Shown here: one piece after another, positions 7,256 through 15,287 of the stretch
Position numbering within the stretch: the first letter of the stretch is position 1
Layout: each line of letters opens with the position of its first letter
DNA from: JBAXTE01 sp964653595
Lineage (GTDB): Bacteria > Bacteroidota > Bacteroidia > Bacteroidales > WCHB1-69
Assembly (NCBI GenBank): GCA_964653595.1
Contig: CAZZHH010000052.1
Span: 1 to 21,909, forward strand
Reading direction: 5' to 3'
DNA: 21,909 nt
Program-made: the position numbers and the translations under genes
The notes under the pieces: model-generated
What the model was told of the DNA's origin: nothing
The model's database searches: none
The model's input: only the letters and a program-made list of their open reading frames with translations

Positions 7256-8749
7256 CTATTTATGAATAATATCCTGAAAAGAGAAATTTACCATAAGACG
7301 TTTGAAATCTAGAACCTTTAGTAAAAAAGCCAGGATAATGGAGGATAAGCCAAAAATAATAATTTGGTAATTCCATGTAATGGGTAAATTTTGTACGATG
7401 ATAAGGAGCGCAACAAGTAAGGTTAAAAAAGCAAAAATTCGAAAAACTTCACCAAATTTTACTTTAATCTTAAACACTCTTAAGGCAATAACCATTTGAA
7501 TAATAGCCATAGCAAATTGAGTGACCACACTTGCAACTGCAGAGCCAGAAGCCATAAATTTAGGAATCAAGAATAAATTTAACAAGATATTCATCACCAT
7601 ACCAATAAATGCCACCAAATTAAGGATTTTTAGGCTTCCATTAGCTGTCAACAGAGTTCCAAATACATAGGTCATTGAGATAGCAACAAAGCAACTTATC
7701 AACCATGAAAAAACAAAAGAAAGTTGCTCTATTCGAGTTATGAACTGTGAAACACTTTCGTCAATATGCTGAGGGTTTAAAAGCATCATAATCTCTATTC
7801 GATAAGCAATACAAGCAAACACGACCACCGTAGATATGGTAAAGAGCAATGAAAAAGATAATTTAACCATCTCATTTACAGACTGCTTAAGTTTTATCAT
7901 ACGAGCAAAAATGGGCAATAAAACAACAGCAAACAGATATGCAATCATGTTAATAGCATCCAACAGTCTATATCCTGATGCATAAATACCAGTCTGATAA
8001 TCGCCAATATCATCGGGAAGAAGTCGCTCTATCATGACACTATCAATTCGGTTATAAAAAGTCATCAACAATACCAATAAAGCGTATGGAAAACTCTGCT
8101 TGAGGATAACAATAAAAAAATGCAAGTTCCAATATATCTTATTAAAATTTGCTTTTTTTATCACAATAATCAGTGCAACGATGGCAGTAATTAAATATGC
8201 TGAAGTTTGAGTAAAAACAAACCAATAAATTGTTATCGGTGTGTTAAAATAGTGACCCCAAATGATAACAGAACAAAAAAGGATCATCAAAAAACGATCA
8301 AGCACCGAGATAAAACTGTCGGTTTTAAAAAGATGAAGACCCGAAATATTGGATCTTAAATATAGAATAAATGAAATTATTATTTGATTGAAAGCTAAAA
8401 TAAACAACAAGTTCATTTGCTCTGTATTGTATCCTAAAATTAGTCCAACAGAAATAGTAATGACAATATAAAGTGCCGATAATAGAATTTTTATGCCTAT
8501 TATTCCAGAGAAATATTTATTTAACAGATGGTGATTTTGGGCTATATTTCGATTGTTGAAATTGGTTAATCCTAAGTCGAGAAAAATATTAAAAAGGAAT
8601 GAAAAATTAAAAATTGCAAAATAAAATCCATAATCTGCAGCTCCCACAATGTTTTGGACAGCTCTGTCGATTCCCAAGATCCAAAAGGGTTTTATCAAGA
8701 GGTTTAGCAACAGAAGCACTATCAAACCGGAAAGGAACTTTTTTTGCAT
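7256..8749 (-). CDS. Oligosaccharide (Wzx-like) flippase, polysaccharide biosynthesis family
   Basis: The product is 497 residues, almost entirely hydrophobic segments separated by short basic loops, consistent with 12-14 membrane helices. The N-terminus (residues about 10-75) resembles the polysaccharide biosynthesis/MOP-superfamily pattern, with a first helix, a G-A-A-D-Y-G-F-Y motif (the usual G-x-x-x-Y-G) and D-L-G-L-T-N-F-N-N-R. Length is normal for Wzx-type flippases, which move lipid-linked sugars across the inner membrane. The gene starts 6 bp after the stop of the FkbM-type methyltransferase gene, so the two form a minus-strand operon. The substrate cannot be read from the sequence. 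A teichuronic-acid or O-antigen type exporter of the same superfamily is the alternative. Downstream lies the structured repeat element. Confidence 0.87.
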   Translation of the reverse strand: MQKKFLSGLIVLLLLNLLIKPFWILGIDRAVQNIVGAADYGFYFAIFNFSFLFNIFLDLGLTNFNNRNIAQNHHLLNKYFSGIIGIKILLSALYIVITISVGLILGYNTEQMNLLFILAFNQIIISFILYLRSNISGLHLFKTDSFISVLDRFLMILFCSVIIWGHYFNTPITIYWFVFTQTSAYLITAIVALIIVIKKANFNKIYWNLHFFIVILKQSFPYALLVLLMTFYNRIDSVMIERLLPDDIGDYQTGIYASGYRLLDAINMIAYLFAVVLLPIFARMIKLKQSVNEMVKLSFSLLFTISTVVVFACIAYRIEIMMLLNPQHIDESVSQFITRIEQLSFVFSWLISCFVAISMTYVFGTLLTANGSLKILNLVAFIGMVMNILLNLFLIPKFMASGSAVASVVTQFAMAIIQMVIALRVFKIKVKFGEVFRIFAFLTLLVALLIIVQNLPITWNYQIIIFGLSSIILAFLLKVLDFKRLMVNFSFQDIIHK

Positions 8750-8755
8750 TTTACA

Positions 8756-9496
8756 TTAATCTTCGGGGACAAAAAAGAAAGTCTGTTTACGATGTATATT
8801 TTTATCAAATGGCACCAATTTGCCAGACACTAAAACATTAATTTCGTAACCATACCCATCCATCAGATTGAAGCATTTTTGTCGATTATCGTTATCCCAC
8901 AACTCTGCATATACGATAGGTCTATGACGTTGTAATAAAAGATGTGCACCTTTAAGGACAAAATATTCAAAATTTTCGACATCTAATTTAATCCCGCTAA
9001 TAAAATATTTCGACAACAAAAAAACGTCCATGCTATCGAGCCGTTTCATAGGGACAGTAATTCTTCTTCCTTCGTTAAAATCGACAATGGTTTCGTGAAC
9101 AATATGACTTAATCCGTGCAATTTGACTTTTTTCTGCTCTGGCAATACCATTTCGATGTCGGTATTATCATTTCCCAAAGCCATCTCCATCACCCTTACA
9201 TTTTTCAATCGGAACCATTTAACGATTTTTCTTAAAGTTGCGATGTTTTCTGGAACAGGTTCGAAAGCGTAAATTATCGAATTTGGCTTACGGGTGGCTA
9301 GATAATAGGACATAACTCCCAGATTGGCACCCACATCGAGCAAAATTCCATTATCCGATATTAGTTTGGCAAAATAGATAAAATCTTTCTCTTTACGTTG
9401 AAAACGCAGAGTTACGATAATCCACAAAGCAAACACAAATAAATAGTTGTGATACCCAAGTAAAATTTGCAAAATACGTTTTACTCTATTCTTCAT
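8756..9496 (-). CDS. FkbM family SAM-dependent methyltransferase
   Basis: The product is 246 residues. Residues 51-65 hold the SAM-binding motif I (LLDVGANLG, D54 to G60), followed by FEPVPEN at 78-84, whose Glu79 would contact the SAM ribose, and the family-typical KLDVENFEYFVLKGA near 171-185. A hydrophobic stretch at about 17-31 precedes the catalytic domain and could associate it with the membrane. FkbM-type enzymes usually O-methylate sugars or natural products; beside a flippase and opposite a glycosyltransferase, methylation of a surface glycan is the natural reading, but the acceptor is unknown. It is the first gene of the minus-strand pair. A TAnnTTTG box on the minus strand (9523-9530) precedes the ATG by 26 bp. 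Confidence 0.88.
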   Translation of the reverse strand: MKNRVKRILQILLGYHNYLFVFALWIIVTLRFQRKEKDFIYFAKLISDNGILLDVGANLGVMSYYLATRKPNSIIYAFEPVPENIATLRKIVKWFRLKNVRVMEMALGNDNTDIEMVLPEQKKVKLHGLSHIVHETIVDFNEGRRITVPMKRLDSMDVFLLSKYFISGIKLDVENFEYFVLKGAHLLLQRHRPIVYAELWDNDNRQKCFNLMDGYGYEINVLVSGKLVPFDKNIHRKQTFFFVPED

Positions 9497-9522
9497 CTTA
9501 ATAAATCATCCTATAACTGGTG

Positions 9523-9530
9523 CAAAGTTA
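9523..9530 (-). promoter_or_regulatory. Putative -7 promoter box for the FkbM/flippase operon
   Basis: Read on the minus strand this is TAACTTTG, an exact match to the Bacteroidota -7 consensus TAnnTTTG, 26 bp before the ATG. A clear -33 TTTG is not seen at the usual distance. Confidence 0.6.
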
Positions 9531-9585
9531 TGGATAAAAATGGATAAACTCATTACTTTTCGTTCATTTTTTAAAAAAATCATGT

Positions 9586-9593
9586 TATCTTAG
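9586..9593 (+). promoter_or_regulatory. Putative -7 promoter box for the glycosyltransferase gene
   Basis: TATCTTAG matches TAnnTTTG at all but one fixed position and lies 19 bp before the ATG at 9613. It shares the 116-bp divergent intergenic region with the minus-strand promoter. No convincing -33 box is seen. Confidence 0.4.
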
Positions 9594-9612
9594 CGCAATA
9601 ATTCAACGAATA

Positions 9613-10767
9613 ATGGTTATTGCTGTAAACACTCGATTACTAATTAAGGACAAACTAGAAGGCATTGGTTGGTTCACCTATGAGACACTCTTGCGGATCA
9701 CTAGGCAACATCCCGAACACACATTTTATTTCCTTTTCGACCGCCCATATAACAAAGACTTCATTTTTGCACCAAATGTAAAACCAATTGTTCTATCACC
9801 ACCCGCTCGACATCCCATTTTGTTTATACTTTGGTTTGAGATTTCCGTAGCTCTATTTCTAAAGAAAATCAAACCCGATCTATTTTTATCCCCAGATGGG
9901 TACTTATCCTTATCTACAAAAACGCCCTCTTTGGCTGTAATTCACGATATCAATTTTGAACACTACCCCAACGACTTCCCCTGTATTATCAAAAAATACT
10001 ATCGATATTTTTTTCCTCGCTTTGCACATAAAGCAACTCGAATTGCAACCGTGTCTTTGTTTTCCAAAGCAGACATCAGCAAAAGATACACAATCAACGA
10101 AGAAAAAATTGACGTTGTTTACAATGGATGTAATACGCAATTCAAAAAACTATCTGTTACTGAAAATCAACAAACTAGAGATTCCTATACAAGTGGAAAG
10201 CCATACTTCGTTTTTGTTGGAGCATTGATCCCTCGAAAAAATTTGAGAAATCTATTTTTTGCATTCGAAAAATTCAAGCAGGCATCCAAAAGTGACACTA
10301 TGTTGATGATTGTTGGCGATAAAAAATGGTGGACACCTTCTATTGAAGAAGCATTTGCTCAAATAAGCGATAAAAGCTCCGTAATATTTACGGGCCGACT
10401 ACAACCAATAGAATTAAACAAAGTATTGTCGGCATCTCTTGCACTGACGTATGTATCATATTTTGAAGGATTTGGAATACCAATTTTAGAAGCCTACCAA
10501 TGTGGAACCAATGTGATTACCTCTAATATTACCTCCATGCCAGAAGTCGCAGGCCAAGGAGCATTGTTGGTAAATCCATTTTCAATAGACGAAATTGCAG
10601 ATGCGATGAAATATGTTTTTGACAACAACAACAACCTTTATTCTTCTTTGGAAAGTGAGCAGATAAAACAATTAAACCAATTTTCTTGGGATAAAACTGC
10701 CGATGCTCTATGGAAATCGATAGAAAAATGCTTATTAAAGATGGATACTAAAAAATCACAAATATGA
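9613..10767 (+). CDS. Glycosyltransferase family 4 (GT-B fold)
   Basis: The product is 384 residues with no signal peptide, so cytoplasmic or peripheral to the inner membrane. The N-terminal half carries the acceptor-side pattern (NTRLL...GIGWFTYE; LFLSPDGYLSL; AVIHDINFEHYP). The C-terminal half carries the donor-binding signature: YFVFVGALIPRKNLRNL near residue 198, and the E-x7-E motif FEGFGIPILEA (E285 and E293), then PEVAGQGALLVNP. These features define retaining GT4 enzymes of the WbpT/mannosyltransferase kind; the sugar cannot be assigned. It is divergent from the flippase and methyltransferase genes, which suggests a shared glycan pathway. Its stop codon overlaps the coaD start (ATGA at 10764-10767), so the two are likely translationally coupled. 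Confidence 0.92.
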   Translation: MVIAVNTRLLIKDKLEGIGWFTYETLLRITRQHPEHTFYFLFDRPYNKDFIFAPNVKPIVLSPPARHPILFILWFEISVALFLKKIKPDLFLSPDGYLSLSTKTPSLAVIHDINFEHYPNDFPCIIKKYYRYFFPRFAHKATRIATVSLFSKADISKRYTINEEKIDVVYNGCNTQFKKLSVTENQQTRDSYTSGKPYFVFVGALIPRKNLRNLFFAFEKFKQASKSDTMLMIVGDKKWWTPSIEEAFAQISDKSSVIFTGRLQPIELNKVLSASLALTYVSYFEGFGIPILEAYQCGTNVITSNITSMPEVAGQGALLVNPFSIDEIADAMKYVFDNNNNLYSSLESEQIKQLNQFSWDKTADALWKSIEKCLLKMDTKKSQI

Positions 10768-11231
10768 GTAACTTAAAAATAGCTGTATTCCCTGGTTCAT
10801 TTGATCCTATCACGGTTGGTCATGAATCGATCGTTTTGAAAGCCCTTCCTCTTTTCGACAAAATCATCATCGTAGTAGGTGAAAATGCAAACAAAAAAAA
10901 CATGTTCTCGCTAGAACAAAGAGTGATATGGCTAAAAGAGACTTTTGGCAACTACCCGTCTATTGAAATCAGCACCCATAAGGGACTGACGGTAGATTTT
11001 TGCATTCAAAAAGGGGCAAATTACATTATTCGGGGTCTGCGAACAGCCTCTGATTTTGAATTTGAACGCTCTATAGGGCAGATGAACAGAGCATTAGCAT
11101 CCAACGTAGAAACTATATTTTTTCTCACACAAGCCGATCACTCTTTTATCTCCTCTTCTATCGTAAGAGACGTATATTTAAATGGAGGAGATATTACTCC
11201 GTACATTCCATCCAAAATCAACATTAAATAG
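10764..11231 (+). CDS. coaD: Pantetheine-phosphate adenylyltransferase
   Basis: The product is 155 residues, the normal size for bacterial CoaD, which makes dephospho-CoA from 4'-phosphopantetheine and ATP in the fourth step of coenzyme A synthesis. The nucleotidyltransferase signature FPGSFDPITVGHESI is at residues 9-23, with H20 of the T/H-x-x-H-type motif; the second signature ISSSIVRD is at 129-136, with R135; IIRGLRTASDFEFE, also family-typical, is in between. The start ATG overlaps the glycosyltransferase stop by 4 nt. It is an essential housekeeping gene in most bacteria, so the upstream glycosyltransferase sits in an operon under strong conservation. A secreted thioredoxin-like gene follows after 70 bp. 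Confidence 0.96.
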   Translation: MSNLKIAVFPGSFDPITVGHESIVLKALPLFDKIIIVVGENANKKNMFSLEQRVIWLKETFGNYPSIEISTHKGLTVDFCIQKGANYIIRGLRTASDFEFERSIGQMNRALASNVETIFFLTQADHSFISSSIVRDVYLNGGDITPYIPSKINIK

Positions 11232-11301
11232 TTTTATTTATCCAAAACAATTAGTTTTAACATTTCACGTTATCCTTATCAATTCCCTAAAATCAGAGCC
11301 A

Positions 11302-12759
11302 ATGCCAAAGATATTAACTTTCTTATTTTTAACACTATTTGTTAACATATCCTACGCATACGATCCAGTAACGATCGCAGGGAAAGCCCCTTTTGCTGCC
11401 AATCAGGTAATACGAATTTATCAATACGACGATCTTATCACCTATCGCAAAGTGTTACTAAAAAGCGAAATTATCAACAAAGATGGAGATTTCAAAACTA
11501 CCTTAAACCTTACCCGACCAACCTATATCATGTTTAGCATCAACTTCTTAGAGTCGGAACTATATGTTGAGCCACAAAAAAAATATGAGATACATTTTGA
11601 GTTTCTCACCAAATTTGAAAACCCCGCAGAGATATCTGCAAAAGAGATTCCCATGCTAACCATTGTCGATAATGACCATTTTGAGGAACTAAATCAGCGC
11701 ATCAACATTTTAGAAAATGCAATTTCGCAATTTTTAATACGAAACGACAATTTTAAAAAAATATACTATCGTTCAGATCAGAAGCAACTTGACTCGTTAA
11801 AAGCACTTATTTACAGCGATTGGGGAAGCAATTTGGGTGATTACTTTAGAACCTATCAAAAATATACTTTTGCCACTTACGAGAACATCATTTACAGTAA
11901 ATATCCCGATTCTGCGTTTGTAAAATACTTCAATGAGCGAAATTTCGAGTTAGAAAACACAGCATTTATGATTTTTTTCAACACCTATTTCGAAAAATAT
12001 TACGACAACCCAATATCTAAAATTCCTACTATCGCTTTTCTGAAAATTATAAACGAAAAACCCGAATTACCCAAATTATTGGATTTAATGGGAAAGGATC
12101 CTGCCCTTAAAAATGAAATAATTCGAGAAATGGTACTCATAAAAATGCTAAACAACGCATTTTCCGACGAACGTTTCCATTTTCGAAACACCATAAGTTT
12201 ATTGTACGAACTGGCTGAAACCACCAAATTCCCCGATCATAAAAAAATGGCAATGAACTCTTTAGCTTCTATTAAAAGTAAAGTAAGCGGCAAAAGCTTG
12301 TTGAACTATTCCTTGAAAAATATAAATGGCTCGATGACAAAATTAGCTGAATTTAAAGATAAATATTTGTATATTCACTTTTTTTCCACCGATTGCAATA
12401 GTTGTATTCGAGAGATGTATGGCATCCAAAAACTATTACCCGAATATGCAGACAGCGTTCAGTTTATCAGTGTTTCGTTGGATATGAATACGGCTAAATT
12501 ATTTCACTTTGTGAACAAATACACTCAGTTTAATTGGCCCATAGTACATTTTGCAAACAATTTTGAGATGGTAGAAGAGTACGGATTAAGTGGACTTCCA
12601 TTGAACATGATCATCGATAAAGAGGGGAACATCATGTCGTTTCCTGCGCCCAACGCAGAAGGCACTCTTTCTCAAATGTTAAACATTATTTTTAAGGACA
12701 AATACAGACATAAGACATGGTTTGATCCCGGTCATAGTAGAGTCCCTCCAAAAAAATAA
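11302..12759 (+). CDS. Secreted TlpA-like thioredoxin-domain protein
   Basis: The product is 485 residues from the ATG at 11302. The frame extends upstream to 11182, but that would overlap coaD and bury the signal peptide (MPKILTFLFL...ISYA, cleavage after about residue 19), so 11302 is chosen. Residues about 20-330 form a mixed domain, part beta (about 22-100) and part alpha-helical, resembling the N-terminal part of Bacteroidota periplasmic thiol proteins. Residues about 335-470 are a TlpA/AhpC-type thioredoxin fold with an intact active site, C365-N-S-C368 (STDCNSC), and the cis-proline P433 (SGLPLN). It is likely a periplasmic disulfide reductase, possibly membrane- or cell-surface-associated. 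Partner proteins are not evident nearby. The gap to coaD (70 bp) has no clear promoter, so co-transcription is possible. Confidence 0.85.
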   Translation: MPKILTFLFLTLFVNISYAYDPVTIAGKAPFAANQVIRIYQYDDLITYRKVLLKSEIINKDGDFKTTLNLTRPTYIMFSINFLESELYVEPQKKYEIHFEFLTKFENPAEISAKEIPMLTIVDNDHFEELNQRINILENAISQFLIRNDNFKKIYYRSDQKQLDSLKALIYSDWGSNLGDYFRTYQKYTFATYENIIYSKYPDSAFVKYFNERNFELENTAFMIFFNTYFEKYYDNPISKIPTIAFLKIINEKPELPKLLDLMGKDPALKNEIIREMVLIKMLNNAFSDERFHFRNTISLLYELAETTKFPDHKKMAMNSLASIKSKVSGKSLLNYSLKNINGSMTKLAEFKDKYLYIHFFSTDCNSCIREMYGIQKLLPEYADSVQFISVSLDMNTAKLFHFVNKYTQFNWPIVHFANNFEMVEEYGLSGLPLNMIIDKEGNIMSFPAPNAEGTLSQMLNIIFKDKYRHKTWFDPGHSRVPPKK

Positions 12760-12871
12760 GTCGGAAAAAATGTATGTTTGCTTTCTTTAAAATGGGGAAT
12801 TTGCGCTTATCCATTTTCTTGATTAAATTAAGGCACAACCCTAGGGATGATAATTTCTTAAAAAAAGTCAC

Positions 12872-12879
12872 TAAATTTG
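12872..12879 (+). promoter_or_regulatory. Putative -7 promoter box for rsmG
   Basis: TAAATTTG exactly fits TAnnTTTG and lies 25 bp before the rsmG ATG, in an otherwise featureless 145-bp AT-rich gap. No clear TTTG is seen at the -33 distance. Confidence 0.55.
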
Positions 12880-12904
12880 CAAATTATCAAGAAAATTTTT
12901 CAAA

Positions 12905-13576
12905 ATGGAACAACTGCTACGCTATTTCCCAAATTTGACTGAAGCGCAAATCCGTCAATATGGGATGTTGAAGGAGCTTTACACCGAATGGAATGCAAAA
13001 ATTAATGTGATTTCGCGCAAAGACATTGAGAATTTATATCAAAACCACATCGTTCATTCGTTGGCAATTGCCAAACTGATTCAGTTCTCCCCAGGCACTA
13101 AGATTCTGGATGTGGGAACTGGAGGCGGTTTTCCAGGAATTCCCCTAGCCATCATGTTTCCACTTGCGAAATTCCATCTGGTGGATTCCATCGGGAAAAA
13201 AATCAAAGTGGTGGAAGAGGTCTCCACGGCGATCGGTCTGAAAAATATCAGCTGGCAGCATGCTCGTGCCGAAGAGGTCAAAGACGAGTACGATTTTGTA
13301 GTAAGCAGAGCCGTCACCCGACTCCCCGATTTTTACGAATGGATCAAGGACAAATTCTCCCCCATCAATTGCAACTCACTTAATAATGGCATTTTATATC
13401 TTAAAGGTGGCGATTTGACCGAAGAACTTTCACCCATCAAAAAAGCCATCACCCAGTATCCACTTTCCGATTGGTTCGGCGAAGAGTTCTACGAAGAGAA
13501 AAAAGTGGTGTATGTAAATTGCAACAAAAAGAAAGAGAAACCCAACAAGTTGAAAAATAAATTTGGAAAATTCTAA
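12905..13576 (+). CDS. rsmG: 16S rRNA (guanine-527-N7)-methyltransferase
   Basis: The product is 223 residues. RsmG (GidB) methylates N7 of G527 in 16S rRNA using SAM; loss gives low-level streptomycin resistance in several bacteria. Visible family signatures are WNAKINVISRKDIENLYQNHIVHSLA (residues about 29-54, split here by family-conserved N-x-I-S-R-K), the motif I loop LDVGTGGGFPGIPLA (68-82), FHLVDSIGKKIKVV (about 91-104), HARAEEV (about 119-125) and VSRAV (about 132-136). The C-terminus is a lysine-rich tail, commonly seen in Bacteroidota orthologues. Its own TAnnTTTG box precedes it. The MFS gene follows by 67 bp with a separate promoter candidate. Confidence 0.96.
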   Translation: MEQLLRYFPNLTEAQIRQYGMLKELYTEWNAKINVISRKDIENLYQNHIVHSLAIAKLIQFSPGTKILDVGTGGGFPGIPLAIMFPLAKFHLVDSIGKKIKVVEEVSTAIGLKNISWQHARAEEVKDEYDFVVSRAVTRLPDFYEWIKDKFSPINCNSLNNGILYLKGGDLTEELSPIKKAITQYPLSDWFGEEFYEEKKVVYVNCNKKKEKPNKLKNKFGKF

Positions 13577-13585
13577 AAAATGAAG

Positions 13586-13593
13586 TAGGTTTG
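13586..13593 (+). promoter_or_regulatory. Promoter candidate for the MFS gene (-7 box with matching -33)
   Basis: TAGGTTTG fits TAnnTTTG exactly, and TTTG at 13562-13565 (inside the rsmG 3' end) lies 20 bp upstream, the expected -33 spacing. The ATG is 50 bp downstream. This is the best-formed promoter in the window. Confidence 0.65.
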
Positions 13594-13643
13594 CCCGTTA
13601 TTTCAATAAATGCATTTAATATATAAATTTTAAAATTAAAAAA

Positions 13644-15020
13644 ATGACTGAAACAATTAAGAGATCCTTAAAGGAATCACCAGTTGCAAGATGGGTTGCG
13701 CTGATACTTCTTTCGTCAATGATGTTTTTTGCCTACATGTTTGTAGATGTTTTATCCCCATTACAATCGCTATTACAAACACAAAGAGGATGGACTCCAG
13801 AATCCTACGGTATGTTTGCCAGTTCGGAGTACTTCTTAAATGTATTTGTATTTTTCTTAATTTTTGCCGGAGTTATTCTCGACAAAATGGGAATTCGATT
13901 CACCGCAATTCTGTCGGGAGTTGTGATGGTAGCTGGAGCATCCATTAAATATTATGCCATCAGCGATTCATTTGCTGGTTCTGGATTAGAAACATGGTTA
14001 AACTCATTTTGGACCTCTTTTCCTGCTAGTGCAAAATTAGCTTCTTTAGGCTTTATGATTTTTGGTTGTGGAGTTGAAATGGCCGGAATTACAGTATCTA
14101 AAGCTATTGTAAAATGGTTTAGAGGAAAAGAGCTAGCATTGGCAATGGGTATAGAAATGGCAATTGCTCGTTTGGGTGTTTTTGCTGTTTTTAGATTATC
14201 TCCAAGAATTGCAGATGGTATCGACATTCCAAAACCAGTACTATTTGTCACAATTTTGCTTCTAATTGGATTGATGAATTTTATTATTTATTCGTTGTTA
14301 GATAAAAAATTAGACAAGCAAATGGGAGAAGCAGGAGTAGAACCTGAAGATCCATTTAAATGGAGTGATTTAAAAATTCTCTTTACTTCAAAAACATTTT
14401 TAATTGTTGCAGGATTATGTGTTTTATATTATTCTGCAATCTTTCCATTCCAAAAATTTGCTGCAAATATGTTAGAAAGTAGATTAGGAATCAGCAACAA
14501 AGATGCAAGTGATATCTTCTCGTGGTTCCCTATTGGAGCTATGATTCTTACACCACCACTTGGCTTTTTCCTCGACAGATTTGGAAAAGGAGCTTCTATG
14601 CTAATTATAGGTGCAATATTAATGACAACATGCCATTTAATTTTCTCTTTGGTCCCTGCTGATAGCTTTACCGAGCCGATAGCATACTCTGCTATTGTGG
14701 TATTAGGTGTTTCATTTTCGCTAGTACCTGCTTCCCTTTGGCCATCGGTTCCAAAACTTGTAGAAAACAGATACCTAGGGTCAGCATATTCCATTATTTT
14801 CTGGATTCAAAACATTGGCCTAATGGGATTCCCAATGTTAATTGGGTATGCACTTACAGCAACAAATCAAGGTGTATCCGATCCAAAACTTTACAATTAC
14901 ACTGTTCCAATGTTAATTTTTGCATCGTTAGGTATTCTTGCATTTTTCCTTGGATTATGGTTAAAAGTAGAAGACAAGAAAAAAGGATATGGTCTTGAAA
15001 AACCAAATATTGAAAAATAG
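13644..15020 (+). CDS. Major facilitator superfamily transporter, MFSD1-like
   Basis: The product is 458 residues with about 12 hydrophobic helices and a cytoplasmic loop of about 40 residues between helices 6 and 7 (near LDKKLDKQMGEAGVEPEDPFKW). MFS motif A is recognisable in both halves: G-V-I-L-D80-K-M-G and G-F-F-L-D311-R-F-G. In the second half, VSFSLVPASLWPSV (W366, P367) and LGSAYSIIFWIQNIGLMGFP strongly recall the MFSD1 group, whose animal member exports dipeptides from lysosomes; that similarity is from memory of the motif pattern, so a peptide substrate is only a suggestion. The gene has its own promoter candidate and a terminator right after it, so it is probably monocistronic. Confidence 0.88.
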   Translation: MTETIKRSLKESPVARWVALILLSSMMFFAYMFVDVLSPLQSLLQTQRGWTPESYGMFASSEYFLNVFVFFLIFAGVILDKMGIRFTAILSGVVMVAGASIKYYAISDSFAGSGLETWLNSFWTSFPASAKLASLGFMIFGCGVEMAGITVSKAIVKWFRGKELALAMGIEMAIARLGVFAVFRLSPRIADGIDIPKPVLFVTILLLIGLMNFIIYSLLDKKLDKQMGEAGVEPEDPFKWSDLKILFTSKTFLIVAGLCVLYYSAIFPFQKFAANMLESRLGISNKDASDIFSWFPIGAMILTPPLGFFLDRFGKGASMLIIGAILMTTCHLIFSLVPADSFTEPIAYSAIVVLGVSFSLVPASLWPSVPKLVENRYLGSAYSIIFWIQNIGLMGFPMLIGYALTATNQGVSDPKLYNYTVPMLIFASLGILAFFLGLWLKVEDKKKGYGLEKPNIEK

Positions 15021-15045
15021 ATAGTATATATCAAAAATAAAAAAG

Positions 15046-15074
15046 AAGCTCCGTTTCAACCCGGGGCTTTTTTT
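15046..15074 (+). terminator. Intrinsic terminator after the MFS gene
   Basis: AAGCTCCG (15046-15053) pairs with CGGGGCTT (15062-15069), with one G-U pair, around an 8-nt loop and runs into seven Ts (15068-15074). It starts 26 bp after the MFS stop codon. Confidence 0.85.
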
Positions 15075-15239
15075 ATGCCCTTTCCTCATTTTATGCCCAC
15101 ATTTCCACGATATACCCTGCCATTCATACGACAAAAGCGTCACATTGCTCTAAAAATAGAATATCTAAAAAAATGCACCTTGCAAAACGCAAAACAGTGG
15201 TTACATCTAAATTTTGATGTCATACAAAAATTCAGTGAG

Positions 15240-15247
15240 TACATTTG
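15240..15247 (+). promoter_or_regulatory. Putative -7 promoter box for the beta-barrel receptor gene
   Basis: TACATTTG fits TAnnTTTG exactly and lies 40 bp before the ATG at 15288. A TTTG at 15213-15216 is 23 bp upstream, slightly farther than the usual -33 spacing. The rest of 15075-15239 shows no gene. Confidence 0.5.
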
Positions 15248-15287
15248 CTGACAATTAGTAAATCAATCTAAAAAACCAATTGAAGAA

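Noticed and set aside
15200..15220. ACATC/GATGT inverted repeat upstream of the beta-barrel gene as an operator
   Set aside because: A 5-bp inverted repeat is expected by chance in AT-rich DNA, and no regulator is encoded nearby.
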